From contig CAWGUU010000003.1 in NCBI GenBank assembly GCA_963825765.1, forward strand, positions 310,001 through 374,000: a stretch of DNA of 64,000 nt, written 5' to 3'. Shown piece after piece: positions 46,705-54,453 of this stretch. The notes beneath the pieces were generated by a model that saw nothing but the letters and a program-made list of their open reading frames with translations, did not search any database and had not been told where the DNA came from. This DNA comes from CAWGUU01 sp963825765 (GTDB lineage Bacteria > Actinomycetota > Acidimicrobiia > Acidimicrobiales > AC-14). Each line of letters begins with the position of its first letter. Position 1 is the first letter of the stretch. The position numbers and the translations under genes are program-made.

Positions 46705-47892
46705 TCAGTTGCCGACACACCTATAGTTGGTGGTTTCTTCGCACGCCCTGGACGTCGTGTCAAGCTCGACGAACGCGCCGTCTTTCCATGTCCAGCGTGA
46801 AGTTGCTATCACGTCAATCGCAGAGACTGTCCGTCCCATTACGATCAGGTTATTGCCCTCCCAACTCACCCCTGATGCAATGATGCCCTCCGCTGGGCTG
46901 ACCCTTTGAGGCCGAAGCTCCTGCGGGGAAGTCGCACCCACGTAGGCCACGACGTGATCGCGCTCCCGCCCGCCAGGGTTAGCACAACGCAGCATGATAG
47001 CGACCTCTGGGAGTCCGTCGCTTGTGATGTCTCGTCGAGAGCTCCCGGCCTTCTTGGGCACGTCCCGACTGCCTCCGCACTCAACGGGCCAGGGAGCCAT
47101 TGGTTCGGCCAACTCGGCCAACCGACGAACGGCAATGAGTTCGTCCAGGCGCTCACCGGGCGCCGACACAACTCCCAGGATACTGGCCTTGTTTCTGGCA
47201 ACACATGTGACATCACCCTCCGATTCTCCGGCCAGGAAACGCCCCGGATCCGGCGGCGTATCCGACACCACAGCGGCTCCGAGAGGGAATGGTGATGAAC
47301 GGCCAAAGACGCTTGCACTGAAGCCCACCGCGTACACATTGGCGAAATTGGTATACAGTTGTCCAGTCGGGCCCAAGTGAAGTCGAAAGCGATCCGCAGC
47401 CTTAGGTCCCACCTCTCGCCTCAGCTGGAACCGCAGCACGTGCGGGAGACGAGAGATCTCGCTCGCGTCCGGGAGCTCGATGTCATAGTCACCGGTCGCG
47501 GATAGGGCGCCAGCGCCTCCCTGACATTCCTTCAGTTGGCCGGCGCGGCTTATCAAAATATCTAGACCGGTGACGACGGCGACGGTCGCACCATCGTTCT
47601 TCAGCGTGACGTCCAAGGTCGTCGCTGGACGACTGCGCTCCGTTGTTGTCTCGTCGGCAGCATTGGATTCAAGGATGGTCGTTGGCTCAGTGACGACAAC
47701 GAAGGCGATGACCTCAAGGGCGAGATCGGGTACTCTACTTGCCTGGTAGACGACAACCGTCGTGACGATGGCAACCAATGCAAGAAGGACGGCGAGCCAA
47801 GCAGCAACCGCGTTCGATCGGCTTAGCCGAGTTTGTGTCCTTTGCTCCCGGAGGCCCTCCTCGGCACGTCGCCGTTTACCCCACCAGCCCAC
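46705..47892 (-). CDS. hypothetical single-pass membrane protein
   Basis: About 395 residues from GTG 47892. A basic cytoplasmic start (GWWGKRRRAEEGLREQ) precedes one membrane helix (AWLAVLLALVAIVTTVVVY, about 30-48) and a large extracytoplasmic part with five or more cysteines (LKECQGG, VTCVARN, PVECGGS, LRCANPG, RACEETTNYRC). The start is chosen because TAAGAT lies 7 nt upstream (leaderless); an upstream GTG at 47946 is the alternative. Base composition is lower in GC and codon use less strict than in neighbouring genes, suggesting acquisition. No family recognised. Confidence 0.72.
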   Translation of the reverse strand: MGWWGKRRRAEEGLREQRTQTRLSRSNAVAAWLAVLLALVAIVTTVVVYQASRVPDLALEVIAFVVVTEPTTILESNAADETTTERSRPATTLDVTLKNDGATVAVVTGLDILISRAGQLKECQGGAGALSATGDYDIELPDASEISRLPHVLRFQLRREVGPKAADRFRLHLGPTGQLYTNFANVYAVGFSASVFGRSSPFPLGAAVVSDTPPDPGRFLAGESEGDVTCVARNKASILGVVSAPGERLDELIAVRRLAELAEPMAPWPVECGGSRDVPKKAGSSRRDITSDGLPEVAIMLRCANPGGRERDHVVAYVGATSPQELRPQRVSPAEGIIASGVSWEGNNLIVMGRTVSAIDVIATSRWTWKDGAFVELDTTSRACEETTNYRCVGN

Positions 47893-48167
47893 TCGAGCGA
47901 TCTTAGCGGCCTCGACAGGATGGCGGTGTCGGCAGGTCGTAGACACGTCCTAGGCAATACGGCGAGGGCCGAATTGACGACCTGAACCCGATACTCGCCG
48001 CCAGCGGCCTGGACTCTACTGACGATGCACAAGGGATCGACTTCCGGTTCGGGGACCACGGTGGGCTTCTTCTTGCGCCTCTAGATCGGATCGGTCGAAC
48101 CTCTATGCCGAACCTGCCACGCCGCCCAAGTGCCTACGTCGCAGAGTAGGCGACACCGGTAAGTTGG
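47893..48167. promoter_or_regulatory. intergenic region with leaderless -10 for the preceding gene
   Basis: 275 bp. TAAGAT on the minus strand at 47900-47905 is 7 nt before GTG 47892. The rest is AT-richer than average and shows no open frame or terminator I can support. Confidence 0.4.
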
Positions 48168-49559
48168 CTAATCGTACTGAAAACCGGCGAAGTAGTATCC
48201 GCCTTCCCCACCAATGATCTCCCACACGAAGGCATATATCCGATCCGCCTGTAGGTCGCGCCCAACGTCGGCCGGGGCGATGAAGGTACAGTCGAAATAG
48301 CCATCCGCACCATCGCCGGGTATCGCGGTGGTGGATTCGCAACGATCCAGTACCCATCGAGAGAGTTCTTCTTGGGTAACGCCATTCGGTTGGAACCGGT
48401 CGAATAGCTCGACAACTACTCGCGCCCCCGTGGAGCATTGGCGCACTCCGTCTCGGTCGCCGTCGACGTAGTTGTGGAACACACACAGGGCTGCTTCCTC
48501 CGGCGTATTCGCAGCGAGCTCTGGGGCCGGCACGCCATTTCCGAAGTAGGATGGGTCGGTGCCATTGGCAATTAACCGGCGCGCGGTGAGAGTTTGCACG
48601 TCGATGACGTATATCGCGGAACCCGAGCCATCCGAAGCGCGCGCAGAGAACGCTATGTTGGAACCATCGCCTGACCATGAGGGAGCATAGGCTTCGCACC
48701 CGAATTTCGGCAGGATCCGGGGCGGCTCCTTGCCAACTACGTCAACGAGAAAGATGTCCGCGCCGCACGCTTCGACGGCGGAGCGTAAGCCGCTATTTGC
48801 CACAACAGCCAAGATCGTTGCGTCGGGAGACCATACAGGACGGACCGCGCTGTCAAACGTGCCCAGCGTAACGTCGCGGAATCCGCTGCCATCGACCTTG
48901 ACTATGGCAAGCCTCCGGATCGCTCGGTTACTGGGGTCCGGGACGTATCCGAATGCAAGGCTATGACCGTCGGGTGACCACGAGACGCCGGTCGTTTGAG
49001 AAATATGCTTTGTATGGGAGATGACTCGATCGTTTCCTCCATCGGCGTCAATTGTTTTGACACCGGGAACGTCTGAACCATCGTAGGCAAGTCGGCGGCC
49101 GTCCGGGGACCACGCTATGGTCGACGGATGGCTTTCTTGGACCCTTAGACGGCGCTCGTTCGACCCATCTGCATTCATGACGACCAGGCTCGCTGTGGAA
49201 CCCTCATGGTGAACGGCCGCAATCCTCGATCCGTCGGGAGACCACTGCGGGGCAGCGTAACCACGTAACCCAACGGATTGCTCGTTCGTGATTTGATCGA
49301 CATGACCGTCATGGCGAAGGACGAAAAGGTTAAAAGTGCGAGTCCCACGAAGGCCAAGTCCATTCTCTCCGGCATCGCGGGCGAACACGATCTTTGTCGA
49401 ATGAGCGGACGATCCCCCCGAGCCCGTGCTGGCTGTCGAGCACGCTGGGAGCGCCCCGATCGTCAGGCATAGAGCGAGCAGCGGTGTAGGGGACCATGGG
49501 CAAACTGGCCGGCGACGTGGACCAGTCGGTGCTTGCCGCTGTGGGAGATGCGGGATCAC
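48168..49559 (-). CDS. TolB-like beta-propeller lipoprotein
   Basis: The 463-residue protein has a lipoprotein signal (PLLALCLTIGALPAC with lipobox LPAC near residue 40) and about six TolB/WD40-like (PD40) blades marked by WSPDGS/WSPDGR/WSPDGH/WSPDAT/WSGDGS repeats from about 108 to 320. The C-terminal 130 residues form a separate domain with several cysteines (ALCVFHNYVDGD, VRQCSTGA, LDRCESTT, YFDCTF). Probably a surface-anchored binding protein. GTG start. Low GC relative to the window. Confidence 0.85.
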   Translation of the reverse strand: MIPHLPQRQAPTGPRRRPVCPWSPTPLLALCLTIGALPACSTASTGSGGSSAHSTKIVFARDAGENGLGLRGTRTFNLFVLRHDGHVDQITNEQSVGLRGYAAPQWSPDGSRIAAVHHEGSTASLVVMNADGSNERRLRVQESHPSTIAWSPDGRRLAYDGSDVPGVKTIDADGGNDRVISHTKHISQTTGVSWSPDGHSLAFGYVPDPSNRAIRRLAIVKVDGSGFRDVTLGTFDSAVRPVWSPDATILAVVANSGLRSAVEACGADIFLVDVVGKEPPRILPKFGCEAYAPSWSGDGSNIAFSARASDGSGSAIYVIDVQTLTARRLIANGTDPSYFGNGVPAPELAANTPEEAALCVFHNYVDGDRDGVRQCSTGARVVVELFDRFQPNGVTQEELSRWVLDRCESTTAIPGDGADGYFDCTFIAPADVGRDLQADRIYAFVWEIIGGEGGYYFAGFQYD

Positions 49560-50154
49560 GCTCGAAGGGAGCGTATCGGAGGGCGAACTGACCCAGGTCG
49601 GTATCTCCTCGATGCGTCGGACAATCGACTCGACATTCGGGGGGTGCTTGTGAGGCTCAGGGTTTCGACACTATGCATCTCGTGTCAGCAGGAACGACGA
49701 CGACAGCACTGCCTGAAAGCTCGCCCTTGCGGTTCCGCCAGCGTCGATCCGACACACTGCGCTGCGATCACGCGACCAGCCCATGGTTCGGGGACGGTAT
49801 TGGCGGCCACGGAGCGGACGATGTCCGTCATGAGCTGACCGGTGGATCGCAGCCGCGGTAGCGCGTCACTTTCGCCGTCTTCGGCGGCCGCAAGCAGGCG
49901 GTTTGAGGTCGGCGGGCCGCTCGTCGACACGACACCCCGATCGGGCCAGGAGGCTGACTTGCGGTCGGGACAGGGCTCGAAGTCGTGACGCCGTTCGGCA
50001 TGCCCACCTGTCGCGAAAACACTCGACCGACCGCGAATTGCCTCGCCCAGCTCGGCCGGATGCCCCGCGTCACCCGCCGCCACCGACCACACGCCCTCCG
50101 AAGCCTTGGACGGCGGCGATTCGCTTCGCCGCCGGGCGGCTAGAAATTCGGACC
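49560..50154. other. non-coding stretch at the end of the low-GC region
   Basis: About 595 bp. A minus-strand TACGCT near 49575 may be the -10 of the lipoprotein gene. TAGAAAT at 50141-50147 lies just before ATG 50155 and may serve the metallophosphoesterase-like gene. Open frames on both strands here have biased, repetitive composition and no ribosome-binding site; I see no gene, tRNA or repeat. Confidence 0.4.
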
Positions 50155-51918
50155 ATGGCAGCTGACACCGAAGATCTGGGACCCTCGCCGTCCGACGACG
50201 GCTGCCCGCCGCGGCCGGCGACCGAGGCGGACCTGGGGTTCGAGCGCAGGCCGATGGTGCGCTGGCTCGATCCCCACCAGCTCCTCGACACCTCCGCCCG
50301 GGTCCTGGCGTCCGGCCTCGTCACGTCCTACACCGACAGCCGCGAGCTGCAGGCGCTGGTGGAGGGCTCCGTGTTCGATCGGTCCGACCGGGACGAACTC
50401 TGGCTCGACTACGTCTCGGACCTGGGCGACGGCTGGAACTCGACCTACACCATCGCCCGCCTGCTGGCCCAGGACAAGCTCGACCTCGCCGGCGAGGCGG
50501 GGTCCCATTCGACCGAACGCGGACGCATCCTGGTGATGGGTGGCGACCAGGTATACCCGGTGCCGACGCGCACGCAATACGAGAATCGGTTCCTCGGGCC
50601 GTACCGGTCGGCCCGACCGTGCCCGCCCGACGACGACGGCTCCGAGCTCTTCGCCATCCCCGGCAGCCACGACTGGTACGACGGGCTGGTCAACTTCTCC
50701 AACATCTTCTGCCGCCGGCGGGCGATCGGCGGATGGACGACCGCCCAGACCAGGTCCTATTTCGCCCTCCGGCTCCCCCACCGCTGGTGGCTGTGGGGCG
50801 TCGACCTCCAGTTCGGCGACTACCTCGACGAGGCCCAGGTTGCCTACTTCGCCGGCGTCACCTCCGATGGCATGAAGCCCGGCGACCGCATCGTCGTGTG
50901 CATGGCCAAGGAGGTCGAGAGCGGGAGGAAGAGCACCGAGGTCTGCTCCGACCGCAGCCTGGGCTACCTCGAGCGGGAGGTGGTGGAACCCGCGGGGGGC
51001 GAGGTGGCGCTCTACCTCAAGAGCGGAAGGCACTACTACGCCCGCTACGAGGAGGCCGACGGCCCCGCCCAGCTGATCACCGCGGGAGGCGGCGGCGCCT
51101 TCCTCCACCCGACCCACGACCTCCCCGATCGCACCGACGGGCCGGGCGACGGAACCACCAAGGCGTACCGGCGGGCGGCGGTCTACCCGTCGCGGACCAC
51201 GTCGAAGAAGCTGAGGAAGCGGATCTGGCTGCTGCCGGCGTTCAACCTGCCCCTGGCCGGCGTGCTGGGCGGCGTGCAGGTGCTGCTCGTGTTCATGCTC
51301 GGCCTGCACCTCGACGACCGCCACACCTCCGTGGGGTTCGGCGACCTGCCCCGCGCCCTGTGGGAGAGCCCTATCGCGTTCCTGCTGATCATTCTCACGA
51401 TCGTCTCGTTCGGAGCCATGATCCGCTTGGCCCACGACGCCACCGGCGCGTCCCGCCTGCTCATCGGGCTCACCCATTCGGCGTTGCAGTTCGTCGGCCT
51501 GGCCGTGGTGATCGTCGTGGCGTCCTCGATGTCGGCGTCGCTCGGCGACGGCGCCGCGTCCCTGCTCACCTTCCTGGCCATCGTGTGGGTGTTCGGCGGT
51601 ATCGGAGGCGTCATCGGCATCTCCGGGTACCTGTGGGCCACCAACTGCCTCGGTTTCCACGCCAACGAGGCCTTCGCGCCCCTGCATCACGCCGACCTGA
51701 AGAACTTCCTGCGCATCCACATCGGGACCGATGGTGCCCTGACCGTCTACCCCGTGGGCGTCGACAGGGTCGGCCGGAAGTGGCGGTTCTGCCCCGACGC
51801 CGACGCCGGCAGCCCATTGCTGGAGCCGGACGGCGACGAGCCGGAGCCCCACCTCATCGAGCCGCCGATCGTGTTCGGGAGGACAGGCGTGTCCGGAAAG
51901 ACCGGCGCCGGGACCTGA
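50155..51918 (+). CDS. membrane metallophosphoesterase-like protein with altered metal motifs
   Basis: The 587-residue protein has an N-terminal calcineurin-like region (about 75-330) and four membrane helices (about 365-510). Phosphoesterase blocks are recognisable: YVSDLGDGWNSTY, VMGGDQVYPVPTRTQYENR, IPGSHDWYDGLVNF and LKSGRHYYARYE. In intact family members the third block is GNHD and the last GD-x-H-H. Here the Asn is Ser and the last block lacks the Asp and one His. It may bind metal weakly or be a non-catalytic relative. ATG 50155 is chosen because TAGAAAT is just upstream; the longer frame to 49903 is not protein-like. Confidence 0.8.
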   Translation: MAADTEDLGPSPSDDGCPPRPATEADLGFERRPMVRWLDPHQLLDTSARVLASGLVTSYTDSRELQALVEGSVFDRSDRDELWLDYVSDLGDGWNSTYTIARLLAQDKLDLAGEAGSHSTERGRILVMGGDQVYPVPTRTQYENRFLGPYRSARPCPPDDDGSELFAIPGSHDWYDGLVNFSNIFCRRRAIGGWTTAQTRSYFALRLPHRWWLWGVDLQFGDYLDEAQVAYFAGVTSDGMKPGDRIVVCMAKEVESGRKSTEVCSDRSLGYLEREVVEPAGGEVALYLKSGRHYYARYEEADGPAQLITAGGGGAFLHPTHDLPDRTDGPGDGTTKAYRRAAVYPSRTTSKKLRKRIWLLPAFNLPLAGVLGGVQVLLVFMLGLHLDDRHTSVGFGDLPRALWESPIAFLLIILTIVSFGAMIRLAHDATGASRLLIGLTHSALQFVGLAVVIVVASSMSASLGDGAASLLTFLAIVWVFGGIGGVIGISGYLWATNCLGFHANEAFAPLHHADLKNFLRIHIGTDGALTVYPVGVDRVGRKWRFCPDADAGSPLLEPDGDEPEPHLIEPPIVFGRTGVSGKTGAGT

Positions 51919-51957
51919 GCCGCCAGGCCCCCGACCCGCCCGGACGTCCCGGCCGTC

Positions 51958-52206
51958 TCAGGCAGGCGACCGCCGGCGCAGGGGTGGGACGACGGCAGGT
52001 GGCGTCCGGCGCGGTGGCAGCTCGGCCAGGAGCTCGGCGGTAGCCGCCGCCACCTTCCGGACCGCCTGCTCGAAGGCGGGCGTCGCCATCTGGCCCGCAG
52101 TCGTCACCGACCCGACCTTGCGCACGTACTGGCGGGCCGCCGACTCGACCTCCTCGGCGGTGGCGGGCGGTTCGAGGCCACGGAGGGGGGTGATGTTCCG
52201 GCACAT
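51958..52206 (-). CDS. DUF2277 family protein
   Basis: The 82-residue protein begins MCRNITPLRGLEPPATAEEV with EEVESAARQYVRKVGS and FEQAVRKVAAATAELL, the standard DUF2277 pattern including the invariant MCRNI start. Function unknown. A Pro/Arg-rich tail of about 15 residues is extra. It lies 37 nt downstream of the ABC permease gene on the same strand. Confidence 0.88.
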   Translation of the reverse strand: MCRNITPLRGLEPPATAEEVESAARQYVRKVGSVTTAGQMATPAFEQAVRKVAAATAELLAELPPRRTPPAVVPPLRRRSPA

Positions 52207-52243
52207 GTCGACTGACGATACGACCCTCGGGGCCGCTACTCGC

Positions 52244-53092
52244 CTACTTGTCGACCGAACGCTCGTAGAGGCGGACGGCCAGCGGCGCGCAGACCACCAT
52301 GATGCCGACGATCCAGATGATCGAGTAGGCGAAGGGGTGGGCGATCGACCACGGGTCACCGGGCATCGGAGGTGAGTTGGGGTTGCCGAACTGGATGCGG
52401 ACGGCGTCGGCGAGGGTGGTCACCGGGTTCCAGTTGGCGATGGTGCGGACCACGCCGGGCATGCTCTCGGTCGGCACGAACGTGCTGGCCAGGAACGTGA
52501 TGGGGAACAGGACGGCGAAACCGATGCCCTGCACGCCCTCCGGCGTCGCGACAAGGCTGCCGAGCAGCACGCCGACCCAGATCATGGCGAAACCGAAGGC
52601 GAACAGCAGCAGGTAGCCGATGGCGGCGTTGGCCAGGCCGTCCTCGATCCGCCAGCCGATGGCCAGGCCGCACAGCGACATGACGACGATCGGGAGCAGC
52701 GACTTGATCAGGCTGGCCACGGCGTGGCCGCCGAGCACCGCCCCTCTCGCCATGGGCAAGGCCCGGAAGCGGTCGACGGCCTGGTTCTTGCGGTCGTGGG
52801 CGAGGGCCATGGCCACGCCGAAGGCGGAGAAGACGATCGTCTGGGCGAAGATGCCGCCCATCAGGAACGACCGGTAGCTGCCGCCCCCGGGCACGCCGAT
52901 GGCGCCGCCGAACACGTAGGCGAAGAGCAGGACGAACATGATCGGCTGGATGGTGGCGTCGCTGAGCGCCTCGGGCTGGCGCTTCATGTGGATGAGCCCC
53001 CGGCGGGCGATGACCAACGTGTCGTGCATCAGGCCGCGGCGGGGAGGGAGCTCGGTGGCCGTCTCGACCGGGGCGGACGTGAGGATGGTCAT
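52244..53092 (-). CDS. ABC-2 type permease (DrrB-like)
   Basis: The 282-residue protein has six hydrophobic segments and the ABC-2 signature region (TFLASTFVPTESMPGVVRTIANWNPVTTLADAVR) typical of DrrB/antibiotic exporters. ATG overlaps the stop of the ATPase gene by 4 nt (ATGA), so the pair is translated together. Substrate unknown. Confidence 0.93.
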   Translation of the reverse strand: MTILTSAPVETATELPPRRGLMHDTLVIARRGLIHMKRQPEALSDATIQPIMFVLLFAYVFGGAIGVPGGGSYRSFLMGGIFAQTIVFSAFGVAMALAHDRKNQAVDRFRALPMARGAVLGGHAVASLIKSLLPIVVMSLCGLAIGWRIEDGLANAAIGYLLLFAFGFAMIWVGVLLGSLVATPEGVQGIGFAVLFPITFLASTFVPTESMPGVVRTIANWNPVTTLADAVRIQFGNPNSPPMPGDPWSIAHPFAYSIIWIVGIMVVCAPLAVRLYERSVDK

Positions 53093-54108
53093 GACGCCTC
53101 CTTGGCGGTGGTGACGAGCTGGTGGTCTTCGACGTCTTGGCCCTCGGCGTCGTGGCCCTCGGCGTCGGGCTTCGAGCCGGTGAGGGTGAGGAAGACCTCG
53201 TCGAGGGTCGGCTGGCGCAGGCTGAGGTCGTCGACGGCGATCCGGGCGGCGGTCAGCTCCGCGGCCGCCAGCACCAGCGTCTCGACGCCCTTGCCGGTGG
53301 GCGCCACCACCGAGCGGGCGGCGACGTCGACGAAGGGCTGGTTGCCGGTGATGCCGGCGACGATCTCGGTGGCGCGGGCCAGGTGGGCGGGCTCGACGAC
53401 GACGACCTGGACCTGGTCGCCGCCGACCTCCCGCTTGAGTGTCCGGGCGTCGCCCCTGGCGATGACCCGGCCGTGGTCGATCACCACGATGTCGTCGGCC
53501 AGGCGCTCGGCCTCCTCCAGGTACTGGGTGGTCAGCACGACGGTCGTCCCGAAGTCGACGAGCGTGTCGAGCACCGTCCACAGCTCGGCCCGGCCGCGGG
53601 GGTCGAGGCCGGTGGTGGGCTCGTCGAGGAACAGCACCTGGGGGCGGCCGACGAGGGTGGCGGCCAGGTCGAGGCGGCGGCGCATGCCCCCCGAGTAGCC
53701 CCCGGTGGGGCGGTCGGCGGCCTCGGCGAGGGAGAAGTCCCCCAGCAGCTCGACGGCGCGGGCCTTGGCCTGGCTGCGGCTGAGCTGGTGCAGCTCGCCC
53801 AACATGACCAGATTCTCCCGGCCCGTCAGCAGCGGGTCGACGGTTGCGTCCTGGGCGGCCAGGCCGATGCGGCGACGGACCTCGGTGGGCTGGGTGCGGA
53901 CGTCGAAGCCGGCCACCGAGGCGTTGCCCTCGTCGGCGGCGGTGAGGGTGGTGAGGATGCGCACGGCGGTGGTCTTGCCGGCACCGTTGGGGCCGAGCAC
54001 GGCGGTGACGGTGCCGGTGGGGACCTGGAGGTCGATCGAGGCGAGGGCGGTCGTCTCGCCGTACCGCTTCACCAGCCCGGTCGCTTCCACGGCGTTGTAC
54101 GGATCCAT
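53089..54108 (-). CDS. ABC transporter ATPase (DrrA-like)
   Basis: The 339-residue protein has Walker A GPNGAGKTTAVRIL (about 38), Q-loop region IGLAAQDATVDP, signature YSGGMRRRLDLAATL, Walker B VLFLDEPTTGLDPRGR and H-loop VVLTTQYLEEAERL, and a C-terminal DrrA-type extension. It follows a strong ribosome-binding site (AGAGGAGG). An operator-like repeat lies upstream at 54170-54187, but no regulator gene is adjacent. Confidence 0.95.
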   Translation of the reverse strand: MDPYNAVEATGLVKRYGETTALASIDLQVPTGTVTAVLGPNGAGKTTAVRILTTLTAADEGNASVAGFDVRTQPTEVRRRIGLAAQDATVDPLLTGRENLVMLGELHQLSRSQAKARAVELLGDFSLAEAADRPTGGYSGGMRRRLDLAATLVGRPQVLFLDEPTTGLDPRGRAELWTVLDTLVDFGTTVVLTTQYLEEAERLADDIVVIDHGRVIARGDARTLKREVGGDQVQVVVVEPAHLARATEIVAGITGNQPFVDVAARSVVAPTGKGVETLVLAAAELTAARIAVDDLSLRQPTLDEVFLTLTGSKPDAEGHDAEGQDVEDHQLVTTAKEAS

Positions 54109-54169
54109 GCTGCCTCCTCTGATCGGTGCTGCCCGCCTCGGACGACCCGGCTGCCCCGGAGCGTATTTG

Positions 54170-54187
54170 TTGAAGTTAACTTGAAGT
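54170..54187. promoter_or_regulatory. operator-like repeat upstream of the ABC exporter
   Basis: AAGTTAACTT (54173-54182) is a perfect 10-bp palindrome, and TTGAAGT occurs twice on an 11-bp period (54170-54176 and 54181-54187), i.e. on the same helix face. It is AT-rich in an otherwise GC-rich region, about 65 bp before the DrrA-like start. A TetR, PadR or MarR regulator encoded elsewhere could bind here. Confidence 0.5.
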
Positions 54188-54453
54188 CAAGGCTTTTCTT
54201 GCTTCGACGTTCGCCCAGTATGCGGCCCGAAACCGGTCACCCACTGGCCGGTTTCCCCAAGATTCTGTGCTCACGTCAGAAGAGACGCCGCCGGCAGGCG
54301 AAACTCATCGACCGGCCCGCGGCCAACAGCGGGTTGCAAGCGGCTTGACGCCACCCGCAAGCCACCTTCAAGCGGCGTGCAAGCCCATCCCGTCACCTTG
54401 TCCCTACGACGTGCGGGTGCGCCGACCCGCAGCACGACGACGGAGGACCGAAC
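54188..54453. other. intergenic region between exporter and secreted protein
   Basis: 266 bp. CAAGC/GCAAGC occurs several times around 54334-54384 (CTTCAAGC-type pattern: GTTGCAAGCGGCTTGA, CCGCAAGCCACCTTCAAGC, GTGCAAGCCC), short irregular repeats upstream of the plus-strand gene. GACGGAGGACCGAAC before ATG 54454 is the ribosome-binding region. Nothing else seen. Confidence 0.35.

Noticed and set aside
46492..46800. 102-codon plus-strand frame
   Set aside because: No ribosome site, overlaps the 46705 gene antisense, and shows no recognisable motif.
49903..50154. N-terminal extension of the metallophosphoesterase-like gene
   Set aside because: Arg/Pro-rich and unlike the family; ATG 50155 with TAGAAAT just upstream is better.
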